From Nemopilema nomurai (taxonomy: Eukaryota; Cnidaria; Scyphozoa; Rhizostomeae; Rhizostomatidae): a stretch of DNA of 64,000 nucleotides. Both the position numbers and the translations under genes were made by a program. The notes beneath the pieces are model-generated. The model saw only the letters and a list, made by a program, of their open reading frames with translations, was not told the DNA's origin and searched no databases. This document shows, piece by piece, positions 24,901-36,474 of this stretch; within the stretch, counting starts at the first letter, position 1, and every line of letters begins with the position of its first letter. The stretch covers positions 644,059-708,058 of the forward strand of contig ML133486.1 in assembly GCA_003864495.1 (NCBI GenBank), written 5' to 3'.

Positions 24901-27900
24901 TAAGAAAATGGATTAAGTTAAGGAATATCAAATAATCCCTTTTTTGTGCGTGCAATCTTTAGCGTTCAAATAAGCCTTTTTGATCAACCCCCTTCCGCGC
25001 GACCCCCTCCATATATCGCTCCTTAACCCTTCTGAGGCTTCCCGTTCGGGGCTTTGCTATCCGACTCTTGATTCAATAATTTCCTTGAGGACCACCACAA
25101 AAATTGTTCCGAGGATTCGAATCTATAGGGGCGACATAAAGTAGAACATTGCAGAAATTGCATTTTGTCTCAACAATTTTGTCCGGGATTGTAGCTATGC
25201 AAAAAATTCCTATCTGCTCCTTTTCCTATTGTTGTCTCTATACATTTGTTTCTTCTATTTGGTTCTTTTATTTGGTTCTTTTATTTGGTTCTTTTCATCT
25301 GCCCCTTTTTGAACTCGTCCTTTCTTGCTTCTAGTCAAAGCCAACGGCCTGCATGCCAAGGTGATATCCAAAGTGCTTTCAACACGCAAAGCGGCCACTA
25401 CGAGGTGATCAAGAGTGTCGGCAAGGAAAGTCCCGGTCCGGCGTGCGACTCTGGCACTTACCGCCACCACGATCACGTGGACGCCAATGGCAACTGCAGC
25501 AGAAGCCGCAACGGGTTCACGAACACCTCGGGCGCGTTGCGTGGCTCGTTCTGCGACTGCTCGAGAGGGCGGCTCGACAACCACGCGCTCGGTGCCGACC
25601 TGGAGAAGAGGCATGGGTGCGAGAGTTTGCCAGGCGCCAGGCGTGAAGTATTTGGTGACGTCACCAACAAATGTTCCGCAAGGCCGAAGACTGTAGAAAC
25701 GAGGCGAGATTTTTGTGAAAGCACTGTTCGTGATAAGGAAAATCAACAGAGTGGATCGAAAAAGCATGGTGACTTTTTGCCAGGAAGGAAAGATTCGAAA
25801 AGTGGTTTCACCCTTGAAGATACCATGGGACCGCTGAACGTGCGAAGATTGCGTCCGATACGACAGAAGACTCGAAATGTCGTGCTGAGCATTCTGGAGA
25901 ACGAGACGGTGTGCCTCGAGTTCATCAAGTCGAAAGGGAAGGACCTGTATGTAACCGAGGTTTTCCGGGTATCTAGCGACGGCAATAAGGTAACCACATA
26001 CCAGCCAAATGGACGAGAGGGCGTGCCGCTTCTTGATCGACCCGGTGATGTCCCACAATCGGCTGTTAGCTATGCCTTTAGCGGTCTACCGCAGAAGCTG
26101 TGGAAGAAATATCAGTACGCCGATAAGTTTGTACGTCTTGTCCGCATGAAATCACCCAAGGTAGGGTATTGCTTTCCTTGCGCTGAAGTTTGATAAGATT
26201 CTGCCTTTCATTGTCATTCTGGAAGAAACAGCCCATTATCTTTAAAACCATACCATGTTGGTCTGGAGGTTAGGCTGTTGCCATCGGATGACTGAATCCA
26301 GAAGCGATTTGTGAACATGATATAGTGAAGTAAAAGGAAACATTGGTGTTCGCAGAAATATTACCTAACTGAACCACATATGGTGGTATGAGATTACACA
26401 TGAAGATGATAGGAAGGCCAGATTTGCTTCATAACAGTAATTTTGGGCCATGTGTCTTCCGCAAGACTTTTTAAGAGACAAATTTCGTTTGATTTTTCCA
26501 CAGGTTACCTTCTACTCTAGGAAAGCAAAGTGTGTGCTGATGGAGAACTCACCTGACCCAGATTTTGAAGCCACGTTTTACAACGGTATGTACTTGGTTT
26601 TTTCTCAGCTGAACTTCGAAAATGAATAGGGTTTGAGAAATGCAGTGATCTGTCTGTCCGGTACGCCCTGTCCGGTACGCCCTGTCCGGTACGCCCTGTC
26701 CGGTACGCCCTGTCCGGTACGCCCTGTCCGGTACGCCCTGTCCGGTGAGTCTGTCCACCCATAAAGGCAAGCTACTTAGGTTCAGCTGAATGGTGTCTTC
26801 CTTTCTTTTTGTGTATTTGCCCTTCGAGTCACATTCTCGTGGCCTTCTACCCGTCGAGGATTCTACCTGTTTAGATGCCTCAAAGTTTTTTTGGAGAAAT
26901 TTTAACTCTTAAGATTTATTGCCCGAGATAAATCAAGCCTCGAGAGTCGCCTGAAAGGAAGCTAAGTGTCGGAAAATTACGATCTTAGGTCGTGTTCTGA
27001 AACTAATTTTCATGTACTGTAACGACTTCAATGGCGCTTGCGAAGAGAATTTTTTCCCACAATCTTCATTTCTTGCCATTCGACTCCAGTCATTCAGACC
27101 ATGAATTCGTGCTTCTTTCTCTTGCACAGGCGCCAAGGTCCATATTTCTGCAGCAAAGACGAGGGTTATTTGCCTTGACGGTAAATCCCACGAGTTTAAA
27201 TCTTCCAAAGAGTCGATTTGCTTGTCGAGCGACGCGAATAAGCTGTTTGAGCATGCGCAGATGTGTATGGAGCACTGCAAGACGCTTGAATCGTGCTTTA
27301 TGCAGCTGCAGAGTGGCATCCAAGAGAACTCACTGTTCCCTGTGACCGTCAGTCGGAGGCCGGCAAGCGTTCACAACCCCAGGGAAAAGTCTCCTTATGA
27401 GTCAAGGTAAGCTTCGTTTTGACTGTTATGATTTTGATTTGCTTTTGACCAGAATTTGTTTCGTAGAAGACTGGAGTCTGCTTTAAACTATGGTAGAAAT
27501 ATAATATGATATGATACATATGATATGATATGATTCAAGAAGATGTGGTAAGATATGTTTTAGTGTAATATAATTGAATATGATATGGTGATAATGTATA
27601 TAGTATAATGTATAATGTATATAGTATAATGTATAATGTATATAGTATAATGTATAATGTATATAGTATAATGTATAATGTATAATGTATAATGTATAAT
27701 GTATATAAATAGTATAATGTTGCATGATATAGACCAGTTATAATCATTAGCAGCCACTGACTATGAAGCAACGGTTGATAAGGAAACAATTCCCACGTGT
27801 TGCAATGAACAAACTTCCGATAATCTGATAATCCCCGAACTCTCTCGATAAATGGAAATTCAGATAAATTCAACCTATACGTACCAAGCGTTCCGCTTTT

Positions 27901-30354
27901 GGGATAGGCCACCTGGGCAGTCGATAAAAGATTGGGAGAATTCTTGCAATCATTCACTGCTCAGACAGGCAATTCATGGGTATTGTGGCTAAGAAAAAAG
28001 TCGGCAATCTAAGTCAGCATCCGAGCCACCTTGTGCAATGCTTTCAGGCGACAGTGGTAGGTAGGGGCTGCTTTGGCACATCCTCCAAATGTCTGAAAAT
28101 TGTATCACTAAGAGGTTCATTGCCATTGTATTTAATGGCAAGGGAATGTGGAGGAGGACGCCTCGCCGAGCCCCATGGCCAGCCTTGCGGTGGCGGGCCT
28201 AGCAGCTGCTGACGCGGTGGCACTGGGAAGGGGTCGGCTAGAGGAGCCAAGCAAGAGACTCAGTGGCGGGTGAATTTTGCGAAGGCTACGAAGCCTTGTT
28301 GGATGAGTGAATATGGATTATAGGATAAACTAATGAACTAATGAATGAAAGAACAAAAGTTTGAACGAATTTAAGAATGAATCAATGCGGCTGAAATAGA
28401 AGATAGCACAAGGCTGTCCCAGTATTGGATTTGCCTATTGTATCGGTATCGTTGTTTCTTATGAACATGAAATCAGAGCATGAAATGCTTCTCTGTTTTA
28501 CCAGACCTTTGTATATTGTTGTGTTATGGAAAGACACCTTTCGATGTGTTCCATTTGCTAATGAACGTGGGGTGTTCACAAAGGTTTTCTACTTTTCATT
28601 TGCTAGATCAGCGGTGCAGACAAAGACTCCCCTTTCGCCCCCTGTGTGCGGCCCCTCTTCTGTTTCTCTGATGTCATATCAAGGAACTGTTATCGGTGAA
28701 AATAGGATTAAGCAGCCGCCAAAATCCTCGCAAATGGCCTCGCATACGCAAAGAGCCTCGCAATCGTCACCCTCGTCTGTCAGCGCGCCAAGAGACAGAT
28801 GCAGCAGTACCCAGTCACTACTTCCCAGCAAACCTTCTGCGCCATCACAGCAGTCAACCGCCACAGCTTTCTCTGATCAGACGTCAAGAGACAGAAAGCT
28901 GCCTGCAAAAAACATATTCGTACCTGAAATCGGCTGGGCTTCACAGGTGAGACTCGCTATTAAAACATTTTAAGATAAAGATGGATCGTAAGGGAAGTGG
29001 TAAAGCATTGCGTGTATTTCTGCAGGCACACCGTAAAACAATGAAGACCCTTTTAGGTGGTTGAAGACATGTACAATTGTATTTAAACAAAACAGAAAGT
29101 TGAAAATTATAGATAAGTGATCGGGTCCTTGATCCAAAGGTCCAAACCCCGGGGGATAGGAGGTTGAGTATTGGCTCTGCAATAAAGTTTTTTCTAGTCA
29201 TAATGTCAAATCTTAACAAAACGATTCAACAGGATTTCTTGGTTAACCGCCTTTCTCCCTAAAGGTTCATATTCACAGGCTGAATTAGTTGTCGACCATT
29301 AGCAACACAAGTGACCATACCCTATACAGTGTTTTTTTCGGCAGAAGAACGCTAGCCACAACAATATTTCTTTTCCAAAACTTTTTTAAATATAAATGTG
29401 TACACACAGTCTTTGCGACAACATGTGCTGAATCGAATAAAACTTGTCTTCTGAATAGAATGGCATTTCCAATGTCGCCTTTTCAGTCGCAGTTGTTTTG
29501 AACACGTGCCAGTGTCGAGGCTTGTGCATTCTGTCGCTTACTGTCACATGTCATTTCCACGTAGCCCGCCCATTCCACTGCCTGTTTTTAACCAGTTCTA
29601 ATGGTTCTTTTTTCGTCTCCTTAGCTTGAAGACGGCGAGGTCTGTGTTCAGTATAACGATGGCACCAAACTGAAGCTGCACCGGGGACTGCAGTTTGTAT
29701 CCTTCTCCGATGCCGCGGGGAATACCATAAGGTGCTTAAAACTTAATACTTAAGGTGCTTAATGCAGTTTATTGCTTCTCGTGATGAATCTGGGCCTTGA
29801 GTTTGGCAGAGAGAGACGTGAGAGACGACCATTATGTGTTGTGAAGCACTGATCGAAGCCCAACCGAGCAACAAGCAATAAGCTTTGCACACAATCCACA
29901 TGCATTGAGCAATAGCAATGTAACGCCAATATGCCTACAATAGGGATGGGTAATTACAACACAGAACAAGGAAATGTTCGTTACATGAAATAACAAGTCA
30001 CGCGAACAAACATGCACAGAGTCACGAACACAACAAATGACAACTGACGAAAGTTTATTGATTGCTCTTGGCACTCTAATGATGCCAGTTACCATTGCTT
30101 AGCAAGGGCCATCAGTTTCCGTGGTCTGTTTTCAGTCATTTTTCAGAATTGAATGATCCTCTTTGGGATCCTGCAAGGTATCTGTTGAAATAAGAAACTC
30201 ACTTGATGCTTAAGTGTCTGTCTCTGTTGAATATGTTTCTAATTGGTTCATGTTCGTCTCTAGGTATGGCAGGACAGACAAATTTCCGCCTGACCTAAAG
30301 TGCAAACTCGCAAATGTTCCTTCTGTTATCGAACTGTTGGCCACAACCACATGA
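15926..30354 (+). CDS. PLK4: Polo-like kinase 4 (PLK4/SAK)
   Basis: Ser/Thr kinase that starts centriole duplication. Eighteen coding exons: 15926-15964, 16255-16350, 16952-17047, 17526-17640, 18002-18114, 18452-18540, 19076-19172, 19638-19696, 20003-20051, 21293-21320, 21784-21842, 22409-22617, 25335-26160, 26504-26585, 27130-27406, 28607-28946, 29625-29731, 30264-30354. All phases agree, giving 923 residues (human is 970). The kinase domain (about 14-270) has the P-loop GKGGFAHV, the VAIK lysine, [11 protein letters not shown] and the activation loop [14 protein letters not shown]. The degron D288-S-G-N-E-T293 follows. A polar linker holds a KEN motif (484-486). PB1-PB2 begin near 515 ([12 protein letters not shown]) and run to about [12 protein letters not shown]3 is at the C-terminus, from VPEIGWASQ onward. 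The start ATG gives the short N-terminus typical of the family. Intron 1 seems to use a GC donor. A GPCR gene sits antisense in intron 12. Confidence 0.95.
15965..16254 (+). other. PLK4: Probable GC-AG intron 1 of PLK4
   Basis: Only the donor GCAAGT at 15965 joins exon 1 (ending LDSIK) in frame to exon 2 ([12 protein letters not shown]). The nearby GT at 15968 (gcaa|gtattt) is in phase 1 and would read into a stop after joining. GC donors followed by AAGT are the main noncanonical class in animals. Confidence 0.6.
18597..18680 (+). repeat. Short tandem duplication in a PLK4 intron
   Basis: The segment tgctagttgagtgctagatc and its continuation through aaaagtc is repeated about 50 bases later with one change (gttaag). 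It is a small local duplication inside the 18541-19075 intron. Confidence 0.6.
22618..25334 (+). other. PLK4: PLK4 intron 12 hosting an antisense gene
   Basis: Donor GTAATC at 22618 and acceptor ttcttgcttctag at 25334. It is phase 2 on both sides, rebuilding a serine codon. It holds a short CAA/CAG microsatellite near 22702-22730 and the intronless GPCR on the minus strand. Just before the acceptor there is a 13-bp tandem repeat of tatttggttcttt (three copies from about 25256). Confidence 0.85.
23383..24387 (-). CDS. Class A (rhodopsin-like) G protein-coupled receptor, intronless
   Basis: A 334-residue seven-helix receptor of the plasma membrane; ligand unknown. Landmarks: TM1 with S-G-N52; TM2 LSLAMAD80LL; Cys104 before TM3; TM3 end Y-D131-R132-L in place of DRY; TM4 W159; TM5 about 183-204; TM6 about 240-262 with P256; TM7 N303-P-V-I-Y307 followed by a short basic helix-8-like tail. 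Odd points: the TM6 toggle Trp two residues before P256 is Val254, and the second extracellular loop (about 168-182) has no Cys to pair with Cys104. The N-terminus lacks NxS/T sites. The first Met is used; M20 is an alternative. Intronless class A receptors are common in cnidarians. It is nested antisense in PLK4 intron 12. Subfamily (amine-like, melatonin-like or an expanded orphan clade) cannot be decided by eye. Confidence 0.92.
   Translation of the reverse strand: MWPCWMEARAVLKQDTPPRMSCVWSFESLSPTARIVLGLLYAVSGVLATSGNLLIFYLCLANRRLRTRSNGFLLSLAMADLLVGILIQPIHLLQTVSVDFARNCAASLTRRYLAAIVAGASIAAIAAISYDRLVHLSQTVNYNDVMRTRKIVAIVSFCWLAPAALSVLTRSIFADEGISFVSVSIYGLSALVAVIVCYVKIIRLIKLKREELRRHLNTTLASIQQRKRKQRTLTRNEKAVKTITIILASFCVFVAPIAIFTGFSAIKALTHSFEAIDQSREKRRITTAYSAVIMVALANSAVNPVIYCFKIPEFRQAAKRLLRRITSKVGTVEN
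26656..26746 (+). repeat. 14-bp minisatellite in PLK4 intron 14
   Basis: The unit gtccggtacgccct begins at 26656, 26670, 26684, 26698, 26712 and 26726 (six perfect copies), with a broken seventh at 26740. It is GC-rich in an AT-rich intron, about 70 bases after a PLK4 exon. Overlapping ORFs on the minus strand are artefacts of the repeat. Confidence 0.95.
27585..27718 (+). repeat. AT-rich minisatellite (tataatgta units) in PLK4 intron
   Basis: Reiterated tataatgta and tatagtataatg modules, with a longer period of about 28 bases in the first part. It creates spurious Tyr/Ile/His-rich ORFs on the minus strand. Confidence 0.9.
28000..28385. repeat. GC-rich retroposon-like insert with degenerate TGAA tail
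   Basis: A GC-rich block (about 28140-28270) in an otherwise AT-rich PLK4 intron, followed by a tail rich in tgaa/atga words (aatgaactaatgaatgaaag). A GC-rich body plus a short-word tail recalls SINEs and LINE 3' ends. No A/B box pair or reverse-transcriptase frame was recognised, so the class is open. Confidence 0.35.
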
Positions 30355-30437
30355 CACCAACATACCTTGAGCCCCTCTTACGCCCTCGGATACTAGGAAA
30401 ATGTATAATGTGTACTTATTCTCTTGGATACTAGAAG

Positions 30438-30443
30438 AATAAA
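30438..30443 (+). promoter_or_regulatory. PLK4: Polyadenylation signal of PLK4
   Basis: AATAAA 84 bases after the PLK4 stop codon, followed by a T/G-rich stretch (tttgcatttgtgtat). Position and context fit a short 3' UTR. Confidence 0.65.
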
Positions 30444-33290
30444 ATTTGCATTTGTGTATATTTATATGCTTTTATAACCGATCCAATTCTCGAATTGCAA
30501 GTATCTTTGTCATGCAAAGAAGAGCTTTGGTTCATGAGATGAGAATTTTTTTCTTTAATTTTTTTCTCTGATGGGGGTGTTTCAGCAAAGCCTAATATAT
30601 ATTAGTTTTTTGTAATCTATGAGTATTCAAGGTTAAAGTGAAAAGTGACAAATAGTAGTGTGGAAAAGCAGCTGGATTTCAACCATGAGCTTTTTATCGA
30701 TCTTTGGTTGTTCTTAAAATCATTGTTAGAAATACTTTATTTTTCCAATCTAGTTATAAGTTGCCCTAGAAAGTTTTTGAATTTTTATCTATTTCCTTCT
30801 GTCTGGAAATCTGTTTCGACGCACTAACTTCCTCCCCTCATAATGGTTGCTAGAAGCATTTATTTCATTATTCATATCTTCTTGGCGAATTAGCGAAATT
30901 CAGCGTCAATACATTTGGCTATTCTAACGGTAATTCTGGACGCTGATGCGTGCTATTTGCTGCTTGTTGAAGTGGCTTTAAAAAACTTTGGGTGACCTAC
31001 CAACTATTTCAGACATAAGAATTCCTCAAAGATGTCTTTTCTTTAACATTTCTCGTACTTTAGCGATAGATTTCTGGTGTAGATGTTTCTTTAACACAAG
31101 TAAAGAACTTTCTTTCAAACCCGAAAATGTTGAAAACCAGGAAGAAATATTGCCGTTAGCATGCAAATAAGGTCCTGCTTTGAAAAAATGTTGTCGAATC
31201 TTGATCAGCTGAAGGACTTTTAAGTTTTTAATTAAGTGATTTTCTTTTTCGGAAGCGTTTAAGCTGGAGAACTTGTTAATTGAAAATCGTTCAAAAGTGG
31301 CAGCCAGTGCTTTATCGGATTGTCAATCGTGCGAGTGATGTCGGTTTTAACACCGTAAAACCCAGCATAATGACGTGCGTTTGTGGAGATTATTGTCGCG
31401 AAACTCTAGCTATTTCATTAGTGCTAGAATTTTTAGCAAAATGTGTTTGTATTCTGAAATACGCTTTTATGATAACGTCTCTAATACGTGTACCTGTATT
31501 AGTAAGTATAGGAAGAATCTAATGTCAAATGACGTCATTTTGTAATTCATTTCCCATAGCCTCGGCTGTCTCCACGACTCGCGGAAGTATCCTTTGGCTA
31601 AATAATCCCTTTTTTGGGGGTTAATGGTGTCAATTTTAACAGTCTTCTGACACGTTTTATAGTTTATACTAGAAGATGAGAAGGGGGTCAAAGAGGTGAA
31701 AATTGGAGGGGTGAAATTAAGAGTGGTCAATTTTTACGATGGTGTTTCATCCTAGTGTGGTTTACCATTAATGCCATCATGATTAAGATCCTTTCCCCAG
31801 GTTCAAAGAAGCCCTTGACCTAGTATTTTGTCAGCTATTGTGCGTCAAAGTAAGCGAGGAACTCATTTTCCCCTAGCTTTACTTAGTTCTATGTGTTTCG
31901 TTAACTCACCACAACAGACAGATCTATCTCGCTAGCATGTCTTTTCCCGAATCTAGTTCCATAAAAACATTTGAGATGAAAATTCCCGAAAATATGCAAT
32001 GCTGGTTAAATCTGTAACACATTTGTTCTATGTCCTTCTTGAATTCATAGGCGCCTTTTTATGACTTGAAAGTATTATTTCAACCAAAGTAAACGACCTC
32101 TATCGCCAAAGAAGTCTCCAGTCTACCATCGACCACATCGGAGCTTGAATATCGGAGAAGGTCAGATGGCAGGTGCTTCTGTGAAGCGTTCTGATTTTTG
32201 TTATTTTTATCAACATTTTTGTTGAGGTGGGCAAACCATTGAAATTCCCGGTTGCGCGCAGCATTTAAATGTGCTCTCGGTTCTGTCTCTTTAATTTTGT
32301 AAATCACATGCAATGAGATTCAACTTCTGCTTCAGCCTTAGTCGTTAAAAATCACCATTTAAGTAATATTTCGTCCGCAAATTTCAAAGGAACGAAGTTT
32401 CGCTTAGCTTGCGCTTGCAAATCAACACACGCTGACCAATCAGTGTTTTTACATTCAAATTTCTTTTGTCAAGCTATCTATCAAGATTTGTCATCTCTAT
32501 CGTCCCACTTTCCTTTCTCTTCACAGACATTGAAAACTGGCATGAAACTCCAAGAGTTTGCTAGAACGCACTCGCGCTGCTAATTTTGTGGCAAACAGCA
32601 CTCGACAAGGTAATTTTTTTGTTTTCTATTCATTCACTCTAAAGACATTTTTATTATGGGTTTTAAAACATTCTTTTAGTCTGATTCAGCCGTGTCCTCC
32701 TATTGACCAGTGCAAAATATCTGTTGCTCGAAAATCAGGGAAGGCACTTCTGAAAACAACGATTTCTCAATCTAACAGCGAACTCGTCGGATGCTTATTT
32801 TCAGTATTTCAGTATTGAAATTCTCGCCATGATTAAAAAAGAATGTTATAGGTTAGGACAAAGGATGAATGAAAAGTTTGAGGTCCACTTGTTGAGGAAC
32901 AAAACATGGCTCAGTTAGAGGTAGCAGATTGTTAACGATAGTGCCCCACCAAAGGGCCTACATGAAGTACCTCGAACTGAGTCATGTTATTTTCCATCAT
33001 TGGCTATGTTTCCATCGACCTGATTATAAGGGCGGGGGTCAAGTTGTTTGTAGTTTACTGTTGGAATCCAGCGTGTGTCCAGCAATCGACACTCATATAC
33101 AAAAATGGGTCACCAACGTCATCAAAGACAATTGGTCCAGGTACTGTTTTATTTGGGCCAGTGGGGCACTTTCGTGGGTACAGCCGGCTTGTCACTTGGA
33201 AATGTTGTGTTTGGGTCCAGCTGCTTCGAGTTAAATCGACAGGTGTTTTCACATTGAATAGAATCGGATTGCCCACAAGAGTTTTAAAGG
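30444..33290. other. Intergenic, no gene recognised
   Basis: AT-rich sequence with only short chance ORFs (up to about 90 codons) and no recognisable domain. Confidence 0.55.
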
Positions 33291-33291
33291 C

Positions 33292-33797
33292 TATCTAAGG
33301 GCTTGCTCATATGAAGAGGGTCTCCCCGGTATTTTCCTGGTGACTCAGGAATCATTGGGCTTTCATATGGAGACAATTTCCCGGCTAGCCAGGTTAACTA
33401 TAAATGACGTGACTGTTAGCGCCGTGGCGTAAAGGTAGCTGTTCTTGCATTAATCAGCATAACAGGCCTTCTATCGATTGTCCTCCAATTCTAAAGCATG
33501 CTACTGATATGGGGAGTTTCTGTGATTCGATTAATTACTCGACGTGGGCATCTTACCATCTAAATTTGTTCCGCTTTAACAAAGAGGCCACAGCAAAGCT
33601 TTCACATTCGATATTTTCAGCCATTTTGATTGCGCCATGTGGGAATTGCGCATGTGCATGGAAGGTCTGTTTTCCCGTCTTGCTGGGAAAATGTGTTCGT
33701 ATGGAAAAATATTTCCTCGGCAAGGCAGGATCCTGGTAGAGTTCAAGCGAGATCTCGGCTAGCCGGGAAAGTGTTTTCTCATATGAACGCCTGAGAT
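33292..33797. mobile_element. MITE-like element with imperfect terminal inverted repeats
   Basis: The left end (tatctaagg...catatgaagag...ccccgg) and the reverse complement of the right end (tatctcagg...catatgagaaa...tcccgg) align with gaps over about 38 bases. Internally, words such as ttcccggctagcc and catatgg recur in both orientations, giving a foldback character. No coding capacity. Exact ends and target-site duplication are unclear. Confidence 0.4.
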
Positions 33798-33799
33798 AC

Positions 33800-36016
33800 T
33801 TCGTGTGGTAATGCTATGTGAGGGGAGATCGTGGCTAGGCGGGATTCCCGCGTCAACGGGAAAATGCGAAACTTTCACCAAACGAACAGGCCCTGAAGAT
33901 GTTCTTATGATGAAGTTTCGTTCTAGCACACTACACTTTGCTGCAACAAACAACGCAGAGCATTCAATAGAAAAACATCTGTTTTGCTTAAGCAAACAAT
34001 CTCTGTACTGCAAACACGGATCCTCCTCCAACCTTTCCTTTCTCTAACCATTGGCTACAGGGTTTATAGTGATGTTTCCATTGAATAAATTCAAGCAAAG
34101 CTGAGCATTTCGATTCTGCACCAGTTATCAAAACTTATTAACCCATAGGAGAGCTTTCTCTGACATTTTGCCACACTCCGTGACGAACTATCAACTTTTA
34201 AAGTAGTTCAATTCTTTTTAACGGTGTGAATAGAGTCGCTTCCTTTTCTCAGCATAAGAAGCTAAATTCATGTGAACTTGTTCTTTCTGAGTAAGGGAGA
34301 TGGGAGCTTTTTTCTTAACGATGAGCAAGATGTAATGAGCTCATAAGCTATCTTTATGAAAATTCAACTCCGATCTACCGTTATTGAATATCAAGATGGG
34401 GCTAACTTTAGTAGAATTATACAACAAGCCGCTACGTCACTGTGCAACTGCCTTATATTATTAGAAAACGCAACTACAACAATCTCTCTGGCCCACTTGA
34501 GGCTATGGAACGAAATGGATGTTTCAAAATTTAGGGACATAACACGACTTTTAGATGACCAAAACTTATGTTTCCTTCATCGTGAGGGACACTTACAACA
34601 CCTTGCTACAAGAACAGATTGGCTGCGTGGGTATTGCGTGTCTGGCGTGGCGCAATAAGCATCCGAGGTTCTCCACTTACATGCAACCTGTTCACGCAGA
34701 GGTGGTAAATTTAGCAAACCAAAATATAACTTCCTGCTGTTACTTTTGCACTTCTGTTTTTGACATCGTCTCTTTGCTTCTAGCAAGGCCTTGACGAGGA
34801 GGGTTTCCGGGCCGGATACGTCCCCTTACCTGTCTGAGATTGGCGGAGCGCGTCCTTGTGTCATATATCAAAGATCTATAGAGACCTGACTACCCACGTT
34901 TCATTTGTCCCTTACGGCGTATAGCTGTGTGGATATTGGCGCTTTCAACGGGGTTTAGCCCGATTGCTTTCAAGAATATATCCGTACCACATTTCGGTGA
35001 GTCGTATCGATTTGACATCTAGTTTCCTTTGTCGTTGACACTTTTTCCTTTTTTAAACATAATTTTGCGCATTAGATATACTTATTGATAAGATTCTTAG
35101 AATCTCCCCATGTTTACGAAATCTTGCTTGGCGGTTTTCATTTTGTATCACTCTTTTGGCGTTCTCTTTTTGACTTGTACAAACGATTTTTTATTCCTTT
35201 TTTCTTTGGAAGAACTGTTTTACAATAAAAAACGAGAGTTAGAGTCAGCCAAAAATTATATGCAAAGCAGACTGATATAATCTATTATGATGGTTTTTGA
35301 AATACTTTCGTACAAATTTTTTTGGTTGTTGGTACACGGGCCTTCGGTCTGTGGATCTTTGCTGTTTCGGGTAGTTCTGTTTCCATCAGAAAAGATTCCG
35401 GCAAGCCACTAGCACAGATGTAGAAATAAGGTAAGAGCGAAGATGCTTCCCTAAAACAATTAATAAAAAGCAGTTGCAAAATGAATTTTTGTTTATTGGC
35501 ATTTGAAAAAAAAAATAATACTGGGGTGTATATTGAAAAGTATCGTCTAATTGACTCATTTGCTGCAATGTAATGTAGACGATTCTCTTCAATCCAAAAA
35601 GGGAACCAGAAAATGCCGATTCAGCAATTTCATAACTGCACTTTCTTGGGTGTAAATCGAGTTTTCGTGTTAAAAGAGTTATCATGTAAATAATAGAAAA
35701 GGAGTTTTAAGCCAGGTTCTCAGAAAATTAGATTCTACCAAACCTCAATCTCACCTTTCGTTGGCTTTTTGACAGTTGTCTGACGTGTCTTGAAGCCGGT
35801 TTTTCTGCCTTTCGAGACTCCTAGAGATTTTTCTTTCCAGGGACCGTACAGAGCTTTCTTGTATTTACGTTGTATTTACGACAATTACTTGCAGGTCATT
35901 TACAATGCAACCTCAGCTGTGCAAATTGACTTACGGTAGGGTTTAATGTTGCCACAAATATTGACATGTTTTAGTACAAATAGTGTCATTCTTTCAACGA
36001 CCAAAGAAATCCATTG
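33800..36016. other. Intergenic, no gene recognised
   Basis: Only short ORFs without recognisable similarity. Nothing repetitive was noted beyond simple A/T runs. Confidence 0.5.
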
Positions 36017-36474
36017 TACACGTTTTTTTATATATAAGAAACCGGTTTATAAGAAACCTAGTACTAGAGCCCCAAAAATTTAAAAAACTTTTAGAACTAA
36101 ATCAATATTTTTAAGAAACTCTCTGAGTAATAAGATGACTTTCTGAGCCGCAAAATAATACGTACCGGGTGTCTCGGTAATAATACGATAATAAAACAAC
36201 AATTTAAGAACACTCTACCGGATGTCTCGATAAAAAGTACCCCTTTTTCCATAAGAATACTGAACAAGAGATACTATTTTTAAAATCTTACTGTTGTGTT
36301 ATAAACTTTAATACAATTAGTATGCAAGGGAAGGCACAAAATTTGATGTTAAATACTTATCTAAAAGTAAGAAACTTTAAAGGAACTTTTAGTACTAGAA
36401 ACTAGTGACAAATTAAGAACTTTCAGTACTAGGACCCAGGCTATGTTTCTTATAAAAAAATAACGTGTATTCCC
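36017..36474. mobile_element. MITE with about 24-bp terminal inverted repeats
   Basis: The left end tacacgtttttttatatata plus agaaac is matched by the reverse complement of the right end, tacacgttattttttataag plus aaac. The element is about 458 bp, AT-rich and noncoding. Subterminal words recur inside (aagaaac, ctagtactag, ccggtgtctcg-like), often inverted. The outermost TA on each side could be a TA target duplication, which would fit a Tc1/mariner-type element; this is not proven. Confidence 0.7.

Noticed and set aside
27535..27957. 140-codon Tyr/Ile-rich ORF on the minus strand
   Set aside because: Produced by the AT-rich minisatellite.
33419..33480. tRNA-like stretch (gccgtggcgtaaaggtagctg)
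   Set aside because: A-box-like, but no B box or cloverleaf found.
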